64,000 nucleotides of DNA from Candidatus Aquabacterium excrementipullorum (GCA_019112875.1 DXIO01000109.1:1-64000), one strand, 5' to 3'; positions 33,353 to 42,744 are shown, numbered from the stretch's first letter. Made by a program: numbers and translations. Notes: generated by a model not told the origin, from the letters alone.

Positions 33353-34669
33353 ATGTCCCGCATCTCACCTCTCACCACGGCCACGCTGCTGGCGATCGCA
33401 TCCCTCGCAGCCGGCGCCTCGGCCCAGGCGCAGACCACCACACCGGATCCCTTCTACCAGTACACGGGCAGCACGCCGCTGGCCGACATCGCACCTGGCA
33501 CGGTCCTCAAGACACGCACCATCTCGTACTACGTCGTCGGCATCAAGACCAGGATCCCGGCCACGCAAGTGGTGTACCGCTCGACCAATGCCCTGCTCGA
33601 GCCGGCCGCGAACGTCACCACCATCTTCACGCCCGATTGCGCCTCCGCCGACTGCACGAACAAGAACAAGGTGCTGTCCTACCAGTCGTTCTACGACTCG
33701 CTGAACCCGGAAGACGCGCCGTCGCGCGCATTCGCTGGCGGCAAGCGGATCCCTGACGTGCTGCCGGCCGTCGAGACGATTCTGTTCGGCACCTACCGCA
33801 AGAAGGGCTACACCGTCGTCATCTCCGACACCCAAGGGCAGAAAGCCGCCTTCGCGGCCGGCCCCGAGTACGGCTACAACACGCTCGATTCGATCCGCGC
33901 TGCCTTCAATACGCCGCAGATCGGCCTGGCCAAGAATGCCAAGGTAGCCCTGCTGGGCTACTCCGGCGGCGCGATCGCCACGGAATGGGCCGCCGAGCTG
34001 GCACCGACCTACGCCCCGGATCTGACGCCGAACCTGATCGGCGCCGCGTTTGGCGGCACCCTGGTGAGCCCCGAGCACAACCTCACCTACGTGGAAGGCG
34101 CCCCCATCTGGGGCGGTGTGATGCCCATGGCCGTCATCGGCGTCTCGCGCTCCTATGGCATCGACATCCAGAAGTACCTCACCCCTCGCGGCCTGGAGGT
34201 CTACGACAGGATGCAGAAGGCCTCGATCGCCTACGTGCTGGGCCAGTACAGCAAGGTGACCTGGAAGGACCTCGTCAAGCCCGAATACCAGGACCGCACC
34301 AAGATTGCCGAGTACGTCGCGGCCGTCAACAAGGTCATCATGGGCACGGGTGGCACCCCCACCATCCCGCTGCAGATCGGTCAAGGCACCGGCGGCACCC
34401 TGGAGCTCACCAAGACCTCGCCGCTCTGGGGCAAGGGCGACGGCGTGATGCTGGCCGGCGATGTGCGTACGCTCGCTCGCCAATACTGCGCCCAGGGCGT
34501 GAAGGTCGAGCACAAGGAATTCGGCACCAGCCACTTCGTGACCATGATCAGCTGGCTGCCCTGGGCAACCGACTGGATCGATGACCGATTCGCCGGCAAG
34601 GCCGCGCCTGAGAACTGCGCCAGCATCGCCCCGGGCAATTCGCTCGCGCCGCTGGTCTACGCGCCCTGA
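33353..34669 (+). CDS. Secreted lipase, LIP family (CAL-A-like alpha/beta-hydrolase)
   Basis: A 438-residue protein with a signal peptide cut at about residue 26 (ASAQA). The nucleophile is Ser204 in LLGYSGGAIATEW; His394 (TSHF) and probably Asp363 (GKGDGVM) complete a triad. The fold pattern matches the secretory lipase family known from fungi (Candida lipase A) and found in some bacteria. Four cysteines (96, 101, 377, 421) may form disulfides. It probably hydrolyses extracellular lipids or other esters. The start at 33353 is set by the signal peptide and a GAGGAG site. Confidence 0.87.
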   Translation: MSRISPLTTATLLAIASLAAGASAQAQTTTPDPFYQYTGSTPLADIAPGTVLKTRTISYYVVGIKTRIPATQVVYRSTNALLEPAANVTTIFTPDCASADCTNKNKVLSYQSFYDSLNPEDAPSRAFAGGKRIPDVLPAVETILFGTYRKKGYTVVISDTQGQKAAFAAGPEYGYNTLDSIRAAFNTPQIGLAKNAKVALLGYSGGAIATEWAAELAPTYAPDLTPNLIGAAFGGTLVSPEHNLTYVEGAPIWGGVMPMAVIGVSRSYGIDIQKYLTPRGLEVYDRMQKASIAYVLGQYSKVTWKDLVKPEYQDRTKIAEYVAAVNKVIMGTGGTPTIPLQIGQGTGGTLELTKTSPLWGKGDGVMLAGDVRTLARQYCAQGVKVEHKEFGTSHFVTMISWLPWATDWIDDRFAGKAAPENCASIAPGNSLAPLVYAP

Positions 34670-34670
34670 C

Positions 34671-34710
34671 GGGCGAGGCCTTGGGCGATGACCTCGGCGG
34701 GGCCTCGCCC
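34671..34710 (+). terminator. Stem-loop after the lipase gene
   Basis: GGGCGAGGCC and GGCCTCGCCC form a perfect 10-bp stem with a 20-base loop directly after the stop codon. There is no T run, so termination would be weak or Rho-assisted. Confidence 0.5.
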
Positions 34711-34753
34711 AAATAGGCATAATCGATGCAGCTTAAGAACAGCCCGCTGATCG

Positions 34754-35938
34754 ATGCTCCGCCTTTCGACCTCTGACCGCCTGGACTCCTGGCTGGCGGC
34801 CTTGCGCCCTGCCCCTCTCACCGTCGATCACCGCGAACGCTGGCGCGCGGCACTGGGGGGCTTCATCGGCATCCTGTTCACCGCCCTGCTGTGCCGCTGG
34901 GGCCACGGTGCCTGGCTGAGCAGCAGCACCCTTCCCTGGCTGGCGGCACCGTTGGGCGCCAGCGCCGTGCTGGTGTTCGCCGTGCCCGGCAGCCCGCTGG
35001 CGCAGCCCTGGTCGGTGGTCGGCGGCAACACGCTGTCGGCGCTGGTAGGCATCACCTGTGCCAACCTGATCCCAGATCCGGCCTGGGCTTCTGCCGCCGC
35101 GGTCGGCTTGGCCATCGCCGTGATGTTCGCCGGCCGTTGCCTGCACCCGCCCGGTGGCGCCATGGCCCTGCTGACCAGCATGGGCCACGTCACGCACTTC
35201 TCGTTCGCCGCCTTCCCTGCCTGCATCGACTCGACCATGCTGGTGCTGGCCGGCATGGCCTACAACCAGCTCACGGGCAAGCGCTACCCGCACGCCCAGC
35301 AGCGCGCCGCCGCACCCGTGCCAGGCGAGCCGCCCCCGCGCTTTTCCGCCCAGGATCTGGACGCCGTGCTGCGCCGCCACAACGAGGTGCTGGACGTCAG
35401 CCGCGACGACCTTGAATCCCTGCTGCGTGAGACCGAAGCCCAGTCCTACCAGCGCCTGCTGGGCGATCTGCGCTGCGACGAGGTCATGAGCCGCGATCCC
35501 GTCACCGTGCAGTTCGGCGATTCGCTGCAGACCGCCTGGCGCCAGATGCGCGAGCACAAGGTCAAGGCCCTGCCCGTGGTGGACCGCTGGAACAAGCTGG
35601 TCGGCATCGTCACGCTGGCCGATTTCATGCGCCACGCCGACCTGGACCTGCACGAAGGCTTTGCCGAGCGCCTGCGCGGCTTCGTGCGCCGCGTCACCAC
35701 CGTGCACGCCGACAAGCCCGACGTGGTCGGCCAGATCATGACGCGCCACGTGCGCGTGGCCAGTGCAAGCCGCCCGGTTCTGGACCTGGCGGCCGTGTTC
35801 TCCGAGGGTGGCCACCACCACATCCCCATCATCGACGAGCGCAAGCAACTGGTGGGCATCCTCACCCAGACGGACTTCGTCCGCGCCCTGTACCGGGCAG
35901 TCGATGGGCGCACCTTGGGCGCCGCCGTTGGCAACTGA
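34754..35938 (+). CDS. HPP family membrane protein with two CBS domains
   Basis: A 394-residue protein. Residues about 30-175 form the HPP domain: several helices with the namesake motif in GRCLHPPGGAMALL. A cytosolic part follows with a CBS-domain pair at about 235-295 (VMSRDPVTVQFGDSLQTAWR) and 320-385 (IMTRHVRVASASRPVLDL). HPP proteins in cyanobacteria and plants have been linked to nitrite transport; CBS pairs usually sense adenine nucleotides. The substrate here is unknown. The promoter of the next operon overlaps its 3' end. Confidence 0.88.
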   Translation: MLRLSTSDRLDSWLAALRPAPLTVDHRERWRAALGGFIGILFTALLCRWGHGAWLSSSTLPWLAAPLGASAVLVFAVPGSPLAQPWSVVGGNTLSALVGITCANLIPDPAWASAAAVGLAIAVMFAGRCLHPPGGAMALLTSMGHVTHFSFAAFPACIDSTMLVLAGMAYNQLTGKRYPHAQQRAAAPVPGEPPPRFSAQDLDAVLRRHNEVLDVSRDDLESLLRETEAQSYQRLLGDLRCDEVMSRDPVTVQFGDSLQTAWRQMREHKVKALPVVDRWNKLVGIVTLADFMRHADLDLHEGFAERLRGFVRRVTTVHADKPDVVGQIMTRHVRVASASRPVLDLAAVFSEGGHHHIPIIDERKQLVGILTQTDFVRALYRAVDGRTLGAAVGN

Positions 35939-35956
35939 GCGTTTTCGCGCTACAAT
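35928..35956 (+). promoter_or_regulatory. Promoter of the rpsF-priB-rpsR-rplI operon
   Basis: TTGGCA (35928-35933), a 17-bp spacer and TACAAT (35951-35956) overlap the last codons of the HPP-CBS gene. A leader of about 125 bases to rpsF is predicted. Confidence 0.8.
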
Positions 35957-35975
35957 CGCCGGCTTTTCGTCTGTT

Positions 35976-36036
35976 GCCTTCCTGAAACCTCAGGTGGCAG
36001 CCCTTGCCGTCGTTGGGTTTGACGCTTCACGACGGC
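35976..36036 (+). promoter_or_regulatory. Structured leader of rpsF
   Basis: Two hairpins: TGCC/GGCA enclosing CCTGA/TCAGG (35976-36000) and perfect GCCGTCGT/ACGACGGC (36006-36036). Ribosomal S6-S18 operons are often autoregulated through such leaders; the specific S6:S18 motif is not proven here. Confidence 0.4.
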
Positions 36037-36087
36037 TTCCGCCCGGCCCCGGGATCTTCCAGGGCGGGGAATCCACAAGGAGCATTC

Positions 36088-36459
36088 ATGCGTCACTATG
36101 AAATCGTGCTGCTGATCCACCCGGATCAAAGCGAACAAGTTCCGGCCATGCTGGAGCGTTACAAGGGTTCGATCACCGCTGCCGGTGGCCAGATCCACCG
36201 CGTCGAAGACTGGGGCCGTCGTCAGCTGGCTTACCAGATCAACAAGCTGGCCAAGGCGCACTACCTGTGCTTGAACATCGAAACCAGCAAGGAAACCCTG
36301 GCTGAGCTCGAGACCGCCTTCCGCTTCAACGACGCCGTGCTGCGCCACTTGACCGTGGTCCAGGACAAGGCCCACACCGGCCCGTCCGTGATGATGAAGC
36401 AGGTCGAGCGCGAAGAGGCCCGCAAGGCCGCTCAAGACCAGCAGCAAGCCGCAGCCTGA
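36088..36459 (+). CDS. rpsF: 30S ribosomal protein S6
   Basis: A 123-residue ribosomal protein starting [19 protein letters not shown], with [20 protein letters not shown] and [10 protein letters not shown]. It binds S18 on the platform of the small subunit. It heads a four-gene operon with priB, rpsR and rplI. The strong ACAAGGAGCA site decides the start at 36088. Confidence 0.97.
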   Translation: MRHYEIVLLIHPDQSEQVPAMLERYKGSITAAGGQIHRVEDWGRRQLAYQINKLAKAHYLCLNIETSKETLAELETAFRFNDAVLRHLTVVQDKAHTGPSVMMKQVEREEARKAAQDQQQAAA

Positions 36460-36497
36460 TGCCTTGAGCATCAGGGCGTGACGTCGGGCTTTTCGCC

Positions 36498-36821
36498 TTG
36501 GTCGATGCAGTCAACGCGCCAGTCAGCCCCCGCTTCAATGAAGTGGTCCTGACCGCCAGCATCGTCGAGAGAAAAGCACTGCGCTACACCCCCGCCGGTT
36601 TGCCCGCCCTGGACATCGGCCTCCACCACGAATCAGACGTGGTCGAAGCCCAGCAGCCCCGCAAGGTGGTCTGCGACATCCGGGCCGTGGCAATAGGCAC
36701 CTTGGCCGAACAGCTCAACCGCACCGACATCGGTGCCGAGCTCAAGATCAAGGGGTTCCTGGGGATGACGCGCAACAAGCGCGCGCTGCTGCTGCACATC
36801 ATCGAGCTCCTACCCAATTAA
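36498..36821 (+). CDS. priB: Primosomal replication protein N (PriB)
   Basis: A single-stranded-DNA-binding OB-fold protein that helps PriA reload the DnaB helicase at stalled forks. The 107-residue reading contains [25 protein letters not shown] and ends [11 protein letters not shown], as in the family. The only sensible in-frame start is a TTG at 36498, with poor ribosome-binding sequence. Translation probably depends on coupling to rpsF 39 bp upstream. Position between rpsF and rpsR is diagnostic. Confidence 0.92.
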   Translation: MVDAVNAPVSPRFNEVVLTASIVERKALRYTPAGLPALDIGLHHESDVVEAQQPRKVVCDIRAVAIGTLAEQLNRTDIGAELKIKGFLGMTRNKRALLLHIIELLPN

Positions 36822-36847
36822 CGTTTCAGTACACAGAGGTCCCTACC

Positions 36848-37138
36848 ATGGCTTTCACTCGTGGCAAAGGCAAGTTCTCCAAAGACCGCAAGGGCAAGCG
36901 CAACACGCAATCCCTGCTGTTCCGTCGCAAGCGTTTCTGCCGCTTCACCGTGGCCGGCGTCGAACAGATCGACTACAAGGATGTCGACACCCTGCGTGAC
37001 TTCATCGCCGAAAACGGCAAGATCATCCCCGCTCGCCTGACCGGCACGCGCGCCATCTACCAGCGTCAGCTGACGACCGCCATCAAGCGTTCGCGTTTCC
37101 TGGCCATGCTGCCCTACAGCGACCAGCACAAGGCTTAA
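36848..37138 (+). CDS. rpsR: 30S ribosomal protein S18
   Basis: A 96-residue ribosomal protein with [25 protein letters not shown] and the C-terminal [26 protein letters not shown]. It partners S6. The N-terminal 20 residues are basic ([15 protein letters not shown]), longer than in E. coli. Confidence 0.97.
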   Translation: MAFTRGKGKFSKDRKGKRNTQSLLFRRKRFCRFTVAGVEQIDYKDVDTLRDFIAENGKIIPARLTGTRAIYQRQLTTAIKRSRFLAMLPYSDQHKA

Positions 37139-37150
37139 GGAGTCACTGAC

Positions 37151-37603
37151 ATGCAAATCATCCTCCTCGAAAAAGTCGGCAACCTGGGCAACCTGGGTGA
37201 CGTGGTCAAGGTCAAGGACGGCTTCGCCCGTAACTTCCTGATCCCCACGGGCCAAGCCCGTCGCGCCACCGCTTCCGCAATCAAGGAATTCGAAGCTCGC
37301 CGCGCCGAACTCGAAAAGGTGCAAGCCGACAAGCTGGCCGCCGCTCAAGCCCTCGGCGAGAAGCTCAACGGCAAGACCGTGTCGCTGACCCAGAAGGCTG
37401 GCGTGGACGGCCGTCTGTTCGGTTCCGTCACCAACGCCGACATCGCCGAAGCCCTGAAGGCTGCTGGCTTCGACGTGGCCAAGCAGCAGGTTCGCCTGCC
37501 CAACGGCCCGCTGAAGACGACCGGCGAACACGCCGTGTCCGTGGCCCTGCACACCGACGTCGTCGTCGATGTGACCGTCACCGTGATTGGCGAGACCGTC
37601 TGA
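37151..37603 (+). CDS. rplI: 50S ribosomal protein L9
   Basis: A 150-residue protein with the L9 signature ([24 protein letters not shown]), a long connecting helix (about residues 40-75) and the C-terminal domain ending VTVIGETV. It is last in the rpsF operon; a strong terminator follows. Confidence 0.97.
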   Translation: MQIILLEKVGNLGNLGDVVKVKDGFARNFLIPTGQARRATASAIKEFEARRAELEKVQADKLAAAQALGEKLNGKTVSLTQKAGVDGRLFGSVTNADIAEALKAAGFDVAKQQVRLPNGPLKTTGEHAVSVALHTDVVVDVTVTVIGETV

Positions 37604-37640
37604 TCTCGCTGCCCTGGGCACCTTCGGGCGCCCGGCCTGC

Positions 37641-37666
37641 AAAAGCCGCCCTCGGGCGGCTTTTTT
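37641..37666 (+). terminator. Intrinsic terminator of the rpsF operon
   Basis: AAAAGCCGCC-CTC-GGGCGGCTTTT followed by T. The A-rich 5' side could also end the convergent ankyrin gene from the other strand. Confidence 0.92.
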
Positions 37667-37681
37667 CATGCGCGAGGCATT

Positions 37682-39340
37682 TCAGGACGGGGCACCAGCG
37701 CTCAGAAGGTAGTCCGCGACCTCGTCGGAGAAACGCATGCGGACACCGTCGACAAGCACGGTGCTCGCATCCACCGGATCAGGGCGCGCCGTCGGCAGGC
37801 CATGCTCGACCAGCGCCTGCGCGCACCCCAGCCAATCGCCACCCGGGTGAGGCTCGTTGCAGGAACCCCAGGACAGGCTGCCCAGCAGGTTGCTGCCGTA
37901 GGCGTGCTCCTCGGTCCATTGGGCACCATGCGCCAACAGGAAGCGCGCCAGCGGCGCATCCCCCCGGAACACAGCCTGGTTCAGGGCCGAGGCATCCCAA
38001 TCGCCTCCTTTGGCCGCGATGGGCCAACCCAGCTCGACCATCAGGCGCACGGCTGCGTCGCACCCCTGCGAGGCCAGTTCAGACATCAGGCTCAACTGCG
38101 GTGCAGTCAGCTCGCTGATCAGCCCGGGGTGCGCACTCAGCAGCGCGCGTGCGGCAGGCTCGTCGCAACGTGCGCACGCCGCGATGAAATCCTCGCCCAC
38201 AGGCAATGGCTGGCCCTCGTCATGGGCCGGCGCCAGCAGGCGGGCCACATCGGTCAAGCCGAAGCGCAAGGCCAGCAGGTGCGCGCTCGTGCCGTCGCCC
38301 GTTTGCGCGCGGGGGTTCGCGCCAGCGGCCAGCAAGGCCTCGATGTGCGCCACGGACCGGCGCCGGCGGATGCCCCAGAGCAAAGGCGTCTGCCACGCCA
38401 CCAGATACGGATCGCCGGTGACCTCATTCGGATCGGCACCATGAGACAGCAGCAGACGCAAGGCCTCGATGTCATCGCGGTCCAGCACGCGGAACAGCGC
38501 ATTCGTGCCGGCGATGCGCGCGCCGGCCTCCAGCAGCAGTTGCAGGCATGCCGTGTTGTCGCTGTCCAGCGCGTGGTACAGCGATTCGCCATCGTCGGGA
38601 TCGGCCCCCGCATCCAGCAGCAGCTTGGTGATGACGGCATCGTGGCTTCGTCCCGCCGCGCCGTACAGGGCCGAGAGACGCTCGGTGGCCGACGGCTGCG
38701 CCAGGGAAGCCGGCGGCCAGCGGTTGCCAACCGACTGGTTCGGATCGGCGCCCGCGTCGAGCAGCAGCTTGGTGCACGCTCGCAGCCCATCACGGTAAGC
38801 AGGCAGCCTGGCCAGACCCGATTGGGTCACGGCCACGAGCGGCGGTAATTGCAGTGGCCCGCCCGCGCGGTGAACCCAAGAAGGATCGTGCTCGATCGTG
38901 CGGCGCAACAAGGCTTCATCGCCCACCGCGCAAGCGAGATAGGGATCATCGCCCAGCAGGCCTGGATGCTCTTGAAGCAGACGCTCGGCCACCGTGGGCC
39001 TGGCATTGTCCGTCCCGCCCGCAACATCGCCCGCGTAGACCAGACGCAGCCAGTTGAACACCGTCTTGGCCGGATCATCGGCATGCGCACGTCGCGCCGA
39101 GACAAAGCCTTGCAGATCGGCCCACGAAACGAAACCGTATTCACGCGCCAAGCAGGATTGGGCATCGTGAAGGCGCAAGGCCATCTGGGTGATCGCGAGA
39201 TCGGACTGGCCTGCGGCCGCGGGCAGGAAAGCGCGAAAGCGCGCCATGGCGGCAGGCTCACCATCCCGGTACTGGGACAGCAACGCCTTGGCTTGTTTCT
39301 TGAGATGGCCCAGGTCGGGCCGGGCGGGCAAGCGTTTCAT
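37682..39340 (-). CDS. Ankyrin-repeat protein
   Basis: A 552-residue protein with no signal peptide. After a helical N-terminal region (MKRLPARPDLGHLKKQAKALL, a pattern seen in other bacterial ankyrin proteins) it carries many ankyrin repeats. Clear units include LLLDAGADPNQS, LLLDAGADPDDG, LLLEAGARIAG, LLLSHGADPNEV and LLAAGANPRAQ, and weaker ones near the end. It is likely a protein-binding scaffold in the cytosol; the partner is unknown. It sits opposite the rpsF operon and interrupts the common rplI-dnaB adjacency. Confidence 0.88.
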   Translation of the reverse strand: MKRLPARPDLGHLKKQAKALLSQYRDGEPAAMARFRAFLPAAAGQSDLAITQMALRLHDAQSCLAREYGFVSWADLQGFVSARRAHADDPAKTVFNWLRLVYAGDVAGGTDNARPTVAERLLQEHPGLLGDDPYLACAVGDEALLRRTIEHDPSWVHRAGGPLQLPPLVAVTQSGLARLPAYRDGLRACTKLLLDAGADPNQSVGNRWPPASLAQPSATERLSALYGAAGRSHDAVITKLLLDAGADPDDGESLYHALDSDNTACLQLLLEAGARIAGTNALFRVLDRDDIEALRLLLSHGADPNEVTGDPYLVAWQTPLLWGIRRRRSVAHIEALLAAGANPRAQTGDGTSAHLLALRFGLTDVARLLAPAHDEGQPLPVGEDFIAACARCDEPAARALLSAHPGLISELTAPQLSLMSELASQGCDAAVRLMVELGWPIAAKGGDWDASALNQAVFRGDAPLARFLLAHGAQWTEEHAYGSNLLGSLSWGSCNEPHPGGDWLGCAQALVEHGLPTARPDPVDASTVLVDGVRMRFSDEVADYLLSAGAPS

Positions 39341-39485
39341 GCGGACCTCCGTGCATCAGCGCCGATGGTCCGCAATCCGGCTGCACAAAGGCTGTGGCAC
39401 AAGGCCGTGGTCAGCACATGAAGGCAAGTGGGTTCAACCCTTCCCGCGGACCCGGGTGCGGCTTGCACCGCCCGCGGATATTAGC

Positions 39486-41111
39486 TCAACCGCCCGCGGT
39501 CTGTTTGAAGGCCATCACCGCCTGGTTGCGCAGGGTGCGCAGCAGCGACAGTTCCTTCTCGGTGATGAGCAGGCTCTCGGCCTGGCCCTTGTCGGCATAG
39601 ATCAGGCCCAGCACCATGTCCTGGCCCTGGCGCTTCATGGCCATCGGCAGCAGCAGGAAGGTGGGCGCCTGGCCATGCGCCTTGAACCAGTCCGGCAGGC
39701 GCGAGGCTACAGCCGGCACGCTGGCATCGGCGATGAGCGTGTCCACGCCCTTGACGCACACGGCTGAGAACAGGTCGACAGGGGCACCTTCGGCGGCCTT
39801 CAGGGGCACCTTGAACAGGTTCTTGAAGGCTTCGCCGCCATCACCCAACCCGATGCGCCCCACCAGTTGGGCGCTGCGGGCATCGCGCAGGCAGAAGATC
39901 ACGCGGCGGCAATCGAAAGCCCGGTACACCGTCTCCAGGATCATCTGCAGCACGTCGTTGAGCTTGAAGCTGTCGACCATGCTGTTGGCGATGTCCTGGA
40001 TGCCGCTGGTCAGGATGCCGGCGGAATCCACAGGCGGCGGCTCGGCGCCCAGCACGATCAGTGCGCCATCCTCATCAGGCGTGGCCAGGCCCAGCGCCTC
40101 GGCGGACGGGCCGGCCTCGGCACCGGCATTGGGCGCATCGACGTAATAGGCCTCCAGCAGCCGCTCGGCGGGCGAATCGCGCGGCACATCCAGCTTGATT
40201 ACCTGTGTGAGTTCGGTCAGGCGTTTGCGGGCGCGGGCCGCGGCCTCCTGCAAGGCTTCGGGCGGCAGGTTCAGGGCCACGGCGTACTGCTTGGTCAGCG
40301 ATTGCAGGCGCGCGCCCAGTTCGGACGGCTCGCTCCACAGCATCGTGTCGGCGGCTTCATTGGCCAGGCTGGCCCACCACAAGGCGCGCTCAGGGCGCGC
40401 GGCCAGCGAGCGCGTCGGCACGCTGCCGGTGGGCGCGACCATCGCGTACAGCATGGTGTCCGGCAGGTTCCAGGTCTTGCCCACGGCCACGCCCAGCTGC
40501 TGCAGGCCCATGCCCAGCACCTTGCGGCTGGCATCGGCCTCGCTCATGGCGGCCTGGCCCTTGTCCTGACGGTCGATCAGGCGGCGGATCTCCTGCGCGT
40601 CTTCCGGCAGGTAGAACTCGACCAGCAGCCGGCCCAGGTTGCGAAACAGCGATTCGATGAAGGCCTGCTCAGCCTCGGCCGGGCTGCCGGCCAACTCGCT
40701 CGCCAGCGTGCCAGCCATCACCGTGCGCAGGAACTCTTCCTTGAGCTGCTGGGCGTGGAGCTTGTCCTCCATGTGCTCGACCAGCATCAGCGACAACGCC
40801 AGGTTGCGGATGCCCGCCACGCCGATCAGGGTGACGGCACGCGACACGGTGCTGATCGAGTCGCTGCCCGCGCGCCGGTAGTAGGCGGTGTTGACCACGC
40901 GCAGCAGCTTCTGCGTCAGGGCCACGTCCTTCAGGATCTCGTCGCACAGGCGCCCAAGGCTTTCGTTTTCGGCCTCGCTCATGGCCTGGATGCGGGACAC
41001 GGAGGCGCCGAGCGTGGGGAAATCGCTCTTCTGGCGCATGCGGCGCATCAGGAACTCCAGGGTGACGGCATCGTCACCGCGAACGGCGGAAGCAGCCTGG
41101 TCGACGGTCAT
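39486..41111 (-). CDS. HDOD domain signalling protein with C-terminal GAF-like domain
   Basis: A 541-residue cytosolic protein. The HDOD domain covers about residues 25-230 (SDFPTLGASVSRIQAMSEAENESLGRL, then LLRVVNTAYYRR), a degenerate HD-related module lacking the metal ligands. A middle linker follows, and a GAF-like domain lies at about 380-535 (LNDVLQMILETVYRAFDCRRVIFCLRD). HDOD proteins act in signalling and cell-cycle or chemotaxis control; the ligand is unknown. The start at 41111 matches family beginnings. It is divergent from dnaB. Confidence 0.88.
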   Translation of the reverse strand: MTVDQAASAVRGDDAVTLEFLMRRMRQKSDFPTLGASVSRIQAMSEAENESLGRLCDEILKDVALTQKLLRVVNTAYYRRAGSDSISTVSRAVTLIGVAGIRNLALSLMLVEHMEDKLHAQQLKEEFLRTVMAGTLASELAGSPAEAEQAFIESLFRNLGRLLVEFYLPEDAQEIRRLIDRQDKGQAAMSEADASRKVLGMGLQQLGVAVGKTWNLPDTMLYAMVAPTGSVPTRSLAARPERALWWASLANEAADTMLWSEPSELGARLQSLTKQYAVALNLPPEALQEAAARARKRLTELTQVIKLDVPRDSPAERLLEAYYVDAPNAGAEAGPSAEALGLATPDEDGALIVLGAEPPPVDSAGILTSGIQDIANSMVDSFKLNDVLQMILETVYRAFDCRRVIFCLRDARSAQLVGRIGLGDGGEAFKNLFKVPLKAAEGAPVDLFSAVCVKGVDTLIADASVPAVASRLPDWFKAHGQAPTFLLLPMAMKRQGQDMVLGLIYADKGQAESLLITEKELSLLRTLRNQAVMAFKQTAGG

Positions 41112-41278
41112 GGGTGGGGAAATCGGCAGAAGTGGAAATAACGCAGGGTCATTTGATCGCAAGTTGCCTGACCGAAAACCCAAAAGGTACGCCAGACAAC
41201 ACCTTTTTTCACGCCCTTTCGAGTTATCCCGCGCTGCCCACCGCATTTCCCCTGGATTTACAGAGGTGCTCCACAGAC

Positions 41279-41287
41279 TTATCCACA
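41279..41287 (+). promoter_or_regulatory. DnaA box upstream of dnaB
   Basis: TTATCCACA, a perfect high-affinity DnaA box, lies 33 bp before the dnaB ATG. A partial TTATCC at 41224-41229 may be a second weak site. It could couple helicase expression to DnaA level. Confidence 0.6.
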
Positions 41288-41319
41288 GGCTTCGTGGCGC
41301 GGCCTTTTATGATCTCAAG

Positions 41320-42744
41320 ATGGCCGCAGTCTTCCCCAAACCGTTTTCCGCCGATGGCGCATCCTCCAGCGACGAGATCGCGCGCCTGCGCGTGCCGCCA
41401 CACTCGATCGAGGCTGAACAAAGCGTGCTGGGCGGCCTGCTGCTGGACAACTCCGCCTGGGACCGCGCCTCCGACCTGCTGACCGACAGCGATTTCTACC
41501 GGCACGAGCACCAACTGATCTTCATGGCGATCCAGCAGTTGGTGAACGCCTCCAAACCGGCCGACGTGATCACCGTGTTCGAGCAATTGCAGATGCACGG
41601 CAAGGGCACCGAGGTGGGCGGTGTGGCCTACCTGAATGCCCTGGCGCAGAGCGTGCCCAGCGCGGCCAACATGCGCCGCTACGCCGAGATCGTGCGCGAG
41701 CGCGCGGTGCTGCGCAAGCTGGTGTCGGTCAGCGACGAGATCGCGACCAACGCCTTCAACCCCAACGGCCGCAACGTTTCCGACCTGCTCGACGAGGCCG
41801 AAGCCAAGATCATGAAGATCGGCGAGGAAGGCAACAAGAACAAGCAGGGCTTCCACGCCATGGACGGCCTGGTGGTCGACCTGCTCGACCGCGTGCAGGA
41901 GCTGGCCGACAACGGCTCGGAAGACGTGACCGGCGTGCGCACCGGCTTCTTCGAGATGGACAAGATGACGGCCGGCCTGCAAAAGGGCGACCTGATCATC
42001 CTGGCCGCGCGCCCCTCGATGGGGAAAACCGCCTTCGCGCTGAACATCGGCGAGAACGTGGCCGTGAACGAGGGCCTGCCAGTGGCCGTGTTCTCGATGG
42101 AAATGGGTGCTTCCCAGCTGGCGCTGCGGATGGTCGGCTCCATCGGCCGCATCAACCAGCAGAACCTGCGCACGGGCCGCCTGTCCGACGACGAATGGGG
42201 CCGCCTGAGCGAAACGGTCGAGAAGCTGCGCACGGCCAACGTGTTCATCGACGAGACCCCCGGCCTGTCGCCCAACGAACTGCGCGCCCGCGCACGCCGG
42301 CTGGCGCGCCAATTCGGCGGCACGCTGGGCCTGATCATCATCGACTACCTGCAACTGATGAGTGGCTCGGGCGGCAACGAAGAAAACCGCGCCACCGTGA
42401 TCGGCGAGATCTCGCGGGGACTGAAGGCGCTGGCCAAGGAGCTGCAGTGCCCGGTGATCGCGCTCTCACAGTTGAACCGTTCGGTGGAAACACGCCCCGA
42501 CAAGCGCCCGATGATGTCCGACCTGCGCGAATCCGGCGCCATCGAGCAGGATGCGGACGTGATCATGTTCATCTACCGCGACGAGTACTACAACAAGGAA
42601 TCGAAGATCCCGGGCACGGCCGAGATCATCATCGGCAAGCAGCGTAACGGCCCCGTGGGCAGCCTGCACCTGGCCTTCCTGAAATCGAACACGCGCTTCG
42701 AGAACCTGGCGCCGGGCACCTACATCGGCGGCGACGAATATTGA
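41320..42744 (+). CDS. dnaB: Replicative DNA helicase DnaB
   Basis: The hexameric 5'-3' helicase at the replication fork. The 474-residue protein has the N-terminal DnaG-interacting domain (RVPPHSIEAEQSVLGGLLLDN). The RecA-like domain has Walker A ARPSMGKTA (Lys236), Walker B IIDYLQLMSG and the arginine finger region. No intein is present. The ATG at 41320 gives a normal length; longer upstream reading has no family similarity. Confidence 0.97.
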   Translation: MAAVFPKPFSADGASSSDEIARLRVPPHSIEAEQSVLGGLLLDNSAWDRASDLLTDSDFYRHEHQLIFMAIQQLVNASKPADVITVFEQLQMHGKGTEVGGVAYLNALAQSVPSAANMRRYAEIVRERAVLRKLVSVSDEIATNAFNPNGRNVSDLLDEAEAKIMKIGEEGNKNKQGFHAMDGLVVDLLDRVQELADNGSEDVTGVRTGFFEMDKMTAGLQKGDLIILAARPSMGKTAFALNIGENVAVNEGLPVAVFSMEMGASQLALRMVGSIGRINQQNLRTGRLSDDEWGRLSETVEKLRTANVFIDETPGLSPNELRARARRLARQFGGTLGLIIIDYLQLMSGSGGNEENRATVIGEISRGLKALAKELQCPVIALSQLNRSVETRPDKRPMMSDLRESGAIEQDADVIMFIYRDEYYNKESKIPGTAEIIIGKQRNGPVGSLHLAFLKSNTRFENLAPGTYIGGDEY

